5,059 bases of DNA, taken from an uncultured Bacteroidales bacterium. Its GTDB lineage: Bacteria; Bacteroidota; Bacteroidia; Bacteroidales; P3. The DNA lies in the NCBI GenBank assembly GCA_900319595.1, contig ONOZ01000176.1:1-5059 (forward strand), in the 5' to 3' direction. Below the pieces are notes generated by a model, which was not told the DNA's origin, made no database searches, and saw only the letters and a list, made by a program, of their open reading frames with translations. Positions 1-5,059 of this stretch are shown here, in pieces (the first letter of the stretch is position 1; the number at the start of each line of letters is the position of its first letter). The position numbers and the translations under genes were made by a program.

Positions 1-882
1 AATTTGTTGGTTAATCGCTACGAATTATCAGAAAAAGAGTTTATTGAATGTGTAAATCTGGCAATAAAGTTGAATTATGGTTCCATTGCTATTCAGTCCG
101 GCGAAAGACAGGATAAAGAATTTGTGGATAAGATAGAATATTTGATAAAAAAAGCAAAGCAAATTAGTGATAATCAATTAGGTATAACTCTTTCATTAGG
201 AGAGCAAACTTATGACACTTATAAGCGATGGTTTTCTGCAGGGGCACATCGCTATCTATTAAGAATAGAAACTACGAATGAAAATTTGTTTTACAAAATT
301 CATCCAGAAAATTGCATACATTCTTTTGAAAATCGTTTGAAATGTATAGATAGTTTGCTTAAAATTGGTTATCAGACAGGGACGGGTGTAATGATAGGAC
401 TGCCTTTTCAAACTAAAAATGATTTAGCGAGAGATTTATTATTCTTTAAACAAAAAAAAGTGGCAATGGTTGGTATGGGGCCTTTTATACCACACCCAGA
501 TACTCCATTGTGGCAATATAAGGATTTTATTCCAAATAAGGAAGAAAGAATGCAACTAACATTGAAAATGATTGCTATTTCGCGATTGATGATGCCTGAA
601 ATCAATATGGTTGCTACAACTGCTAGTCAAACGATTGATAAGATGGGGAGGGAAAAAGCAATACTCAGTGGGGCAAACGTAATGATGCCAAATCTTTCTC
701 CCGAAAAAAATAGGGAAGAATATTCAATCTACCCCGACAAATTCATAGTTGCGGATAATCCATGCAAAAATGGTTTAAATCTTGATATGCAAGTGCAGGC
801 TATAAACCATAAAATTCTTTATAATGAATGGGGGGATAGTGTTGCTTTTACAAAACAGAGTAAGAATAACAAAAAAATATAG
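1..882 (+). CDS. hydE: [FeFe] hydrogenase H-cluster radical SAM maturase HydE, 5'-truncated by the window edge
   Basis: HydE is a cytoplasmic radical S-adenosylmethionine enzyme that works with HydF and HydG to build the diiron subcluster of [FeFe] hydrogenase. The reading frame is open from base 1, so the gene begins upstream. The 293 residues present compare with about 350 for the family, and the missing part would contain the CX3CX2C cluster motif. The visible part aligns by eye with HydE from the segment just after that motif: NRYELSEKE at the start, SLGEQ near residue 64, RYLLRIETTN near 84-93, TGVMIGLPFQT near 130, MVGMGPFIPHPDTPL at 156-170, and SGANVMMPN near 225. PylB and BioB are relatives, but the SLGE, RYLLR-ET and GPFIPHPDTPL blocks favour HydE. 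The TTG at position 4 is not a credible start, because homology continues to the edge. The stop is four bases before the next gene, with no terminator between them. Family call is strong; whether the missing N-terminus is intact cannot be seen. Confidence 0.93.
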   Translation, partial: NLLVNRYELSEKEFIECVNLAIKLNYGSIAIQSGERQDKEFVDKIEYLIKKAKQISDNQLGITLSLGEQTYDTYKRWFSAGAHRYLLRIETTNENLFYKIHPENCIHSFENRLKCIDSLLKIGYQTGTGVMIGLPFQTKNDLARDLLFFKQKKVAMVGMGPFIPHPDTPLWQYKDFIPNKEERMQLTLKMIAISRLMMPEINMVATTASQTIDKMGREKAILSGANVMMPNLSPEKNREEYSIYPDKFIVADNPCKNGLNLDMQVQAINHKILYNEWGDSVAFTKQSKNNKKI

Positions 883-886
883 AATT

Positions 887-3139
887 ATGAAACGAATAAT
901 TATTATTTTAGGCATAATTACTTTATTAAGTTCTTGTGTAAGCGTTAAGAATGCAGATACCATTGTTTTTAGTAAGCAAGGTAAGACTGAGTATCATATC
1001 ATTGTTCCAAACAATGCAACGGATAATGAAATGTATGCTGCACAAACATTACAAGAATACATATATAAGATTAGTGGAGCCAAAATTCCTATTGTAACCA
1101 AGTGTAGAAAATCTCATAGAGATGAGATTCATATAGGAAACACAGTTCTTGACTCAAAAAGAGAGGAACAACCAAACACTATTTCAGTAAGAAAGAATGG
1201 TAATTCACTCTATTTTAACTGCAAAGATGATAAATATACAATGTATTCTGTAATTGATTTTATGGAAAGGTATTTAGGAGTTAGACAATTTGCACAAGAT
1301 TGCGATTATTACCCAATTGACTCTAATTTAAGTGTGCAAAATTTTAAGCCTTACACATTTACAACTCCTAATTCTTACAGAAGTGTCAATAGTCAGTTTA
1401 TGCGTAGAAACAAAGACTTAAAACGTTGGCTTAGACTTCAAACAACGGACGATATGTTTGCCAATGGTTATTTTGTTCATACTATTCTGAGACTTTGTGA
1501 GCCAAGTATGTATTTTGATTCGCATCCAGAATATTTTGCATTATTGAATGGGGAATATAATAGACAGCAAGTATGTTTTTCAAACGAGGACGTTTATAAT
1601 ATAGTTAGGGAAAATTTGAGTCAATCAATGCTTATTCAACCAGATAGGTTAGTTTGGAGTGTTTCGCAGGAGGATAATGATATTTATTGCAGATGCGACA
1701 GGTGTAATGCCATAATTGAAAAATATGATTCGCCTGCAGCACCGATTATTTTGTTTGTCAATAGATTGGCAAAAGATTTTCCAGATAAGATTATTTCTAC
1801 TTTGGCATATAGATTCTCACGTAAATGTCCAAAGAATATTGATATTGAGGATAATGTGCAGATTATGTTATGTAGTATAGAAGTTGATAGAAATAAAACT
1901 ATTGAACAACAGGGAGATAATGAAGGAAGTTTTGTTTATGATTTTGAAGAATGGGGAAAAATTACAAAAAATATTTTCCTTTGGGATTATGAATGTGATT
2001 TTGATTACTATCTTTCACCTTTTCCTAATTTACATACTTTGCAACCTAACATTCAATTTTTTGTACGCAACAATGCTTTCCAACATTTTCAACAAGCAAA
2101 TTGTGATATTGGGCATGAGTTTGCAGAACTGAAAAATTACTTGATTGCTAAATTACTTTGGAATCCTAATGTCAATGCCGATAGTATTATAAATGAATTT
2201 TGTATGAATTATTATGGTGCGGCAGGTAGTTATATCAAACAATACATTGATGATATTGAATCTACAGCAATAAGTATGTGTGATAGCGTAGGGTTGGATA
2301 TATATGGTTCTCCTATAAAATTAAAGAATAATTTATTGGCGAAGCAAAATATTAATAAATGGTTAGAATTATTTGAAAGTGCAGAAAATAAGGTGGAAAA
2401 TGATAGTATATATTTAATTAGAGTTAGGACAGCGAAACTTGCTTTACAATATGCCAAAATGGAAATAGCAAAGACAAATATGTATTCCTCAGATGGTTGG
2501 TTTGAATTGATTGACGATAAATGGCAAGTTAAAAAAGACATGCAGCAAATGTTAGAAGATTTTCATTATATAACAGATTTGATAGGAATGTGGGATATGA
2601 GTGAGAAAGGATTAAGTCCTGAGCAGTATTATTCTACAACTAAACGAATGATAGATAGTGATTTATCGTCAAATTTAGCCTTTAAGAAGACCGTTACTAT
2701 GGATATAGCCCCGTCTGGACAATATTCCAGTGGTGATATTCAAACTTTGACAGATGGGGTGATGGGTTCAGATGATTATAGAATGTTATGGCTTGGATGG
2801 TGGGGAGATGATGTTACGTTGAGCGTTGATTTAGAGGACGTTTTCATAGATAAAACAATAACCATATCATCATTGGCGAAAACATCTGCTTGGATTTTAC
2901 ATCCTGTGAGTGTGGAATGTCTTGTAAGCAAAGATAATATAAAGTGGAAATCTTTAGGAAAAATAGATGGAGATGGATATAATAAAAACAATCCTATAGT
3001 TAAGGATTTTACATTTACTGCTAATGAATTGTTTAGATATATTCAATTCAAAGTAACAGCAACAAAAAAACTTCCTATTTGGCATCACTGTTACAATGAT
3101 AAATCTTGGATTTTTTTAGATGAAATAATAGTGAAATAA
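887..3139 (+). CDS. Exported DUF4838 lipoprotein with C-terminal F5/8 type C (discoidin-like) domain
   Basis: This is a predicted 750-residue lipoprotein, probably in carbohydrate binding or hydrolysis; the substrate is unknown. I chose ATG 887 because it opens a classic type II signal: MKR, a hydrophobic stretch at residues 4-14, and lipobox LSSC with Cys17. An in-frame ATG at 824 would add 21 residues, hide the signal and overlap hydE. Residues after Cys17 (VSVKN) lack the acidic Bacteroides surface-export signal, so a periplasm-facing anchor is as likely as surface display. Residues about 30-130 resemble the alpha-glucuronidase (GH67) N-terminal-like fold seen before DUF4838 domains (VPNNATDNEMYAAQTLQEYI, then EIHIGNT). 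The DUF4838 region spans about 200-460 and includes WSVSQEDN at 257-264 followed by CxCxxC (Cys268, Cys270, Cys273). Residues about 595-750 look like a discoidin/CBM32-type beta-sandwich (SNLAFKKTV, LTDGVMG, FRYIQFKVTA). The start lies four bases after hydE, suggesting co-transcription. No Shine-Dalgarno is visible. Catalytic activity is inference only. Confidence 0.87.
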   Translation: MKRIIIILGIITLLSSCVSVKNADTIVFSKQGKTEYHIIVPNNATDNEMYAAQTLQEYIYKISGAKIPIVTKCRKSHRDEIHIGNTVLDSKREEQPNTISVRKNGNSLYFNCKDDKYTMYSVIDFMERYLGVRQFAQDCDYYPIDSNLSVQNFKPYTFTTPNSYRSVNSQFMRRNKDLKRWLRLQTTDDMFANGYFVHTILRLCEPSMYFDSHPEYFALLNGEYNRQQVCFSNEDVYNIVRENLSQSMLIQPDRLVWSVSQEDNDIYCRCDRCNAIIEKYDSPAAPIILFVNRLAKDFPDKIISTLAYRFSRKCPKNIDIEDNVQIMLCSIEVDRNKTIEQQGDNEGSFVYDFEEWGKITKNIFLWDYECDFDYYLSPFPNLHTLQPNIQFFVRNNAFQHFQQANCDIGHEFAELKNYLIAKLLWNPNVNADSIINEFCMNYYGAAGSYIKQYIDDIESTAISMCDSVGLDIYGSPIKLKNNLLAKQNINKWLELFESAENKVENDSIYLIRVRTAKLALQYAKMEIAKTNMYSSDGWFELIDDKWQVKKDMQQMLEDFHYITDLIGMWDMSEKGLSPEQYYSTTKRMIDSDLSSNLAFKKTVTMDIAPSGQYSSGDIQTLTDGVMGSDDYRMLWLGWWGDDVTLSVDLEDVFIDKTITISSLAKTSAWILHPVSVECLVSKDNIKWKSLGKIDGDGYNKNNPIVKDFTFTANELFRYIQFKVTATKKLPIWHHCYNDKSWIFLDEIIVK

Positions 3140-3234
3140 TCTGAAATATAAATTGTTATATTGTTTTATTGCAATTTTAGAATATGTTATTTTTATTGTA
3201 TGTTGCTATTGAGGAGATAAAATTTTTAGGAAGA

Positions 3235-3268
3235 TTTGCCTGAAATTAAAGATTTTTTGTTAATTTTG
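3235..3268 (+). promoter_or_regulatory. Predicted Bacteroidota-type promoter for the DUF4199-glycosyltransferase operon
   Basis: TAATTTTG at 3261-3268 matches the Bacteroidota -7 consensus TAnnTTTG exactly, and TTTG at 3235-3238 matches the -33 element. The 22-base spacing is slightly longer than the usual 19-21. It lies in the only sizeable gap of the window, upstream of a gene set with no other visible promoter. If used, transcription would begin near 3275 and give a leader of about 120 bases before ATG 3396. Such short motifs occur by chance in AT-rich DNA, so this is a moderate call. The rest of the gap from 3140 to 3234 shows no gene and no strong terminator. Confidence 0.5.
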
Positions 3269-3308
3269 TAGTCCGTAATTTTCATGGTAAATATATGATT
3301 GTAATAAG

Positions 3309-3361
3309 TAGAGTGATTACGCGAATAATCAGCGAATAAAATTTTTTAAATAGAGTGATTA
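3309..3361 (+). repeat. Nested short direct repeats in the predicted 5' leader
   Basis: The 11-base word TAGAGTGATTA occurs at 3309-3319 and again, exactly, at 3351-3361, with a start-to-start distance of 42 bases, about four helical turns. Between them GCGAATAA occurs at 3321-3328 and 3332-3339, 11 bases apart, about one turn. The copies lie between the predicted promoter and ATG 3396. Spacing near whole helical turns would suit a DNA-binding protein, but the region is AT-rich and the words are short, so a chance or replication-slippage origin is possible. The repeats are seen directly; any function is inference. Confidence 0.5.
3314..3331 (+). promoter_or_regulatory. Small inverted repeat, possible operator half-sites or leader hairpin
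   Basis: TGATTA (3314-3319) and TAATCA (3326-3331) are perfect inverted copies separated by the six bases CGCGAA. The left arm is the end of the first 11-base direct repeat. In DNA this could be a dimeric regulator site; in RNA it would form only a weak six-pair AU-rich hairpin with no U-tract, so it is not a terminator. The second direct repeat (3351-3361) keeps the TGATTA arm but has no matching right arm. Confidence 0.25.
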
Positions 3362-3395
3362 AAAAAATGATATTACTAAATAGTTTTTTAAGGAT

Positions 3396-3932
3396 ATGAC
3401 AGAGGAAATTATTGAGGTAGAAAAACAGAGTAATTTCAAGTTTGCTTTTCGTTGGGGTAGTATTATTGGGTTTATAACGCTGGTTTACTATCTTATAGGC
3501 TTTTATACGGGATTTGAAAAGCAATTGTATTTTAATGATATTTATTTTTTTATGGATATTGCCTTAATTGCTTTGATGATAACAGAGTATAGAAAAGCAA
3601 TGCAATTGACTGAATTAAAATTTACAAGAATATTATTGATTGGAATGTATAGTGCATTAGTTGTTGCTGGCTTTTATGCACTTTATTTCTTTCTAAGAAT
3701 GAGTAGATTGGAACCTCTATTCTTTCAGGCTTATTTAGGTGATGTTATAAAGATGATTAAAGAACAGTTTAATATTGATTATTCGCATATATTTAAACCT
3801 CAAATGCTGGGAATGTTTAAAGGTGTGTTTTTATTTTCAATATATGTTTCTTCTTTCATAAGCAGTATGATTTATACTTTATTATTAGCGGCATTTTTCT
3901 CTCTTAATAGACGTGTATATAAAAGGAAATGA
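3396..3932 (+). CDS. DUF4199-type four-helix membrane protein, first of a pair
   Basis: This is a 178-residue predicted inner-membrane protein of the DUF4199 type, a Bacteroidota family without a known biochemical role. Hydrophobic segments lie at about residues 17-37, 46-62, 76-98 and 143-172. A charged N-terminus (TEEIIEVEKQ) precedes the first helix, and a loop of roughly 45 residues joins helices 3 and 4. The first helix, with FRWGSIIGFITLVYYLIG, has the look of the family start. ATG 3396 is preceded by AAGGA at 3390-3394, only one base away, too close for normal Shine-Dalgarno spacing. Its stop overlaps the next start as ATGA, so the two are translationally coupled and probably act together. 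It is the first gene after the predicted promoter at 3235-3268. The family is assigned from length, helix pattern and the glycosyltransferase neighbour; sequence similarity could not be tested. Confidence 0.75.
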   Translation: MTEEIIEVEKQSNFKFAFRWGSIIGFITLVYYLIGFYTGFEKQLYFNDIYFFMDIALIALMITEYRKAMQLTELKFTRILLIGMYSALVVAGFYALYFFLRMSRLEPLFFQAYLGDVIKMIKEQFNIDYSHIFKPQMLGMFKGVFLFSIYVSSFISSMIYTLLLAAFFSLNRRVYKRK

Positions 3933-4459
3933 AAAAAATATTACGAAAATACTCATCCGTAATGTACGGGAATTACAAAAAAGCATCTTTAAAATACGGA
4001 CTCCTTACAGGCGGTGTTTTAATGATAGTTTTATTGCTTAGATATTTGATAGAAGCAAAGCCTAATTCCCCAACTTCATTAGCGGACAACATAACTTTGT
4101 TGATAATGTTTGTCTTATGCTTATATTTATACAAGAATAAGTTGCCAGACAAGAAAATAACTTTGAAAGAAGGATTTTTATTAACGTTTTATACGGGGAT
4201 TATTGCTTCTATATTATATGGTATGTTTATGTATTTATATGTAAGTAGTATAGATACACAAATGACTTTACGTTGTGCTAATACTCTAAGACAAATACCC
4301 GAATATGCAAACTATACTACTGAGCAATTTGGTTCAATGACAAAAGCCTCAGTTATAGCGTTTCAAAGTATTATTTATAATGTGGTGATGAGTGTTTTAT
4401 GGGCCTTGATTACATCTTTGATATTAAGAAATGAAAAAGCCGATGTGGTAACTAAATAA
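3929..4459 (+). CDS. DUF4199 domain-containing membrane protein, second of a pair
   Basis: This 176-residue predicted inner-membrane protein has the same size and four-helix layout as the gene before it: helices at about 22-42, 52-69, 80-106 and 143-167, with a hydrophilic loop of about 35 residues before the last helix. LKYGLLTGGVLMIVLLLRYL near residue 21 and the LKEGFLLTFYTGIIASILYG stretch near residue 79 are the features that most suggest DUF4199. The two proteins look like old, strongly diverged paralogs rather than a recent duplication, since little identity is visible by eye outside the hydrophobic pattern. The start overlaps the preceding stop by four bases (ATGA). The glycosyltransferase follows after 54 bases that contain no obvious promoter or terminator. 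A role as a membrane partner of that enzyme is inferred from position alone. Confidence 0.82.
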   Translation: MKKILRKYSSVMYGNYKKASLKYGLLTGGVLMIVLLLRYLIEAKPNSPTSLADNITLLIMFVLCLYLYKNKLPDKKITLKEGFLLTFYTGIIASILYGMFMYLYVSSIDTQMTLRCANTLRQIPEYANYTTEQFGSMTKASVIAFQSIIYNVVMSVLWALITSLILRNEKADVVTK

Positions 4460-4513
4460 ATGAAAAGTATTGAGATTGAATAATTTACATAATCTATTAA
4501 AATATAAGTATAT

Positions 4514-5059
4514 ATGGATATTTCTATAATAGTTCCTTTATATAACGAAGTTGAATCCGTTGGACCATTGACAGATTGGATTGCGAAAGTGATGGCAGAA
4601 AATCATTTTACATACGAAATAGTTATGATAGATGATGGTAGCAAAGACGGGTCGTTTGAGGAGATTGAAAATTTGATACAAAACAACCAATATATTAAAG
4701 GTATAAAATTCCGTAGAAATTATGGTAAGAGTGCGGCATTGCAAGTCGGATTTGAACATTGTGAGGGAGATGTGGTGATAACTATGGATGCTGATTTGCA
4801 GGACTCACCTGATGAAATTCCTGAACTCTTCCGTATGATAAAAGAGGATGGTTTTGATTTGGTGTCAGGTTGGAAGAAAAAGCGTTATGATAGTAAATTG
4901 GCGAAAAATATTCCAAGTAAATTGTTTAATGCAACAACGAGAATGTTTTCAGGTATCAAACTACATGATTTTAATTGTGGGTTGAAGGCATACAAGAAAG
5001 AAGTGGTTAAATCTATTGAAGTTTATGGCGAAATGCATCGTTATATACCCGTAATTGCG
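4514..5059 (+). CDS. Family 2 glycosyltransferase, DPM1/GtrB-like, 3'-truncated by the window edge
   Basis: This encodes the first 182 residues of a GT-A fold transferase resembling dolichyl/undecaprenyl-phosphate mannose or glucose synthases, which move a sugar from a nucleotide donor to a polyprenyl phosphate at the inner membrane. Visible motifs in order: SIIVPLYNE at 4-12 (first beta strand and nucleotide site), IDDGSKDGS at 39-47, FRRNYGKSAALQVGF at 66-80, and the metal-binding TMDADLQD at 90-97 with DAD at 92-94. DFNCGLKAYKKEVV at 152-165 and the following GEMHRYIP are typical of the polyprenyl-phosphate branch. Relatives run to about 310-330 residues and often end in two membrane helices; that part lies beyond the window. 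ATG 4514 places the first strand two residues from the N-terminus, as usual for the family. No Shine-Dalgarno is visible. Donor sugar and lipid acceptor cannot be read from the sequence. Confidence 0.93.
   Translation, partial: MDISIIVPLYNEVESVGPLTDWIAKVMAENHFTYEIVMIDDGSKDGSFEEIENLIQNNQYIKGIKFRRNYGKSAALQVGFEHCEGDVVITMDADLQDSPDEIPELFRMIKEDGFDLVSGWKKKRYDSKLAKNIPSKLFNATTRMFSGIKLHDFNCGLKAYKKEVVKSIEVYGEMHRYIPVIA

Noticed and set aside
824..886. Upstream in-frame ATG that would lengthen the lipoprotein by 21 residues
   Set aside because: It lies inside the hydE coding region and would bury the clear lipoprotein signal that starts at ATG 887.
1884..2132. 82-codon plus-strand open frame inside the lipoprotein gene
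   Set aside because: A different frame within a well-supported domain-coding region; no recognisable protein features.
3150..3177. AAATTG/CAATTT inverted repeat after the lipoprotein gene as a terminator
   Set aside because: Only six AU-rich pairs around a 16-base loop and no strong U-tract; too weak to call.
3295..3339. 14-codon open frame in the predicted leader (MIVISRVITRIISE) as a leader peptide
   Set aside because: No ribosome site, no run of one amino acid, and no attenuator-like hairpin follows; its sequence is largely set by the DNA repeats.
3282..3524. Minus-strand open frame of 80 codons across the gap and the start of the first DUF4199 gene
   Set aside because: It overlaps a better-supported gene and the predicted promoter leader, its product is low-complexity Ile/Leu/Phe/Lys, and no family is recognisable.
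4460..4483. Seven-codon frame directly after the second DUF4199 stop
   Set aside because: Too short, and chance ATG-to-stop frames of this size are common in AT-rich spacers.

Overview
The window is AT-rich, carries compact plus-strand genes with almost no Shine-Dalgarno sequences, has a TAnnTTTG-type promoter box, and encodes families (DUF4838 lipoprotein, paired DUF4199 membrane proteins) typical of Bacteroidota. An anaerobic or fermentative member of the Bacteroidales is the best guess, because the first gene is a maturase for [FeFe] hydrogenase. Nothing in the window identifies a genus. No tRNA, rRNA, CRISPR array, insertion sequence or phage gene was seen.

Layout. Positions 1-882 hold the 3' five-sixths of hydE, a radical SAM enzyme of hydrogenase H-cluster assembly; its N-terminus with the iron-sulfur cysteines lies before the window. 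Four bases after its stop, 887-3139 encodes a 750-residue exported lipoprotein with a GH67-N-like region, a DUF4838 region and a C-terminal F5/8 type C (discoidin-like) domain, probably a glycan-binding or glycan-cleaving protein. A 256-base gap (3140-3395) follows. It holds a plausible Bacteroidota promoter (3235-3268) and a cluster of short direct and inverted repeats (3309-3361) in the predicted 5' leader, but no convincing gene or terminator.

The second transcription unit starts at 3396: two small four-helix membrane proteins of the DUF4199 type (3396-3932 and 3929-4459, overlapping by ATGA), then a family 2 glycosyltransferase (from 4514) that runs off the right edge. This set looks like a polyprenyl-phosphate sugar transferase module, with the DUF4199 pair as candidate membrane partners.

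Most of the window is ordinary Bacteroidota chromosome. The less expected points are the tight coupling of a hydrogenase maturase to a glycan-related lipoprotein, and the repeat cluster in front of the DUF4199-glycosyltransferase operon. I see no strong evidence for a wholly new system here.
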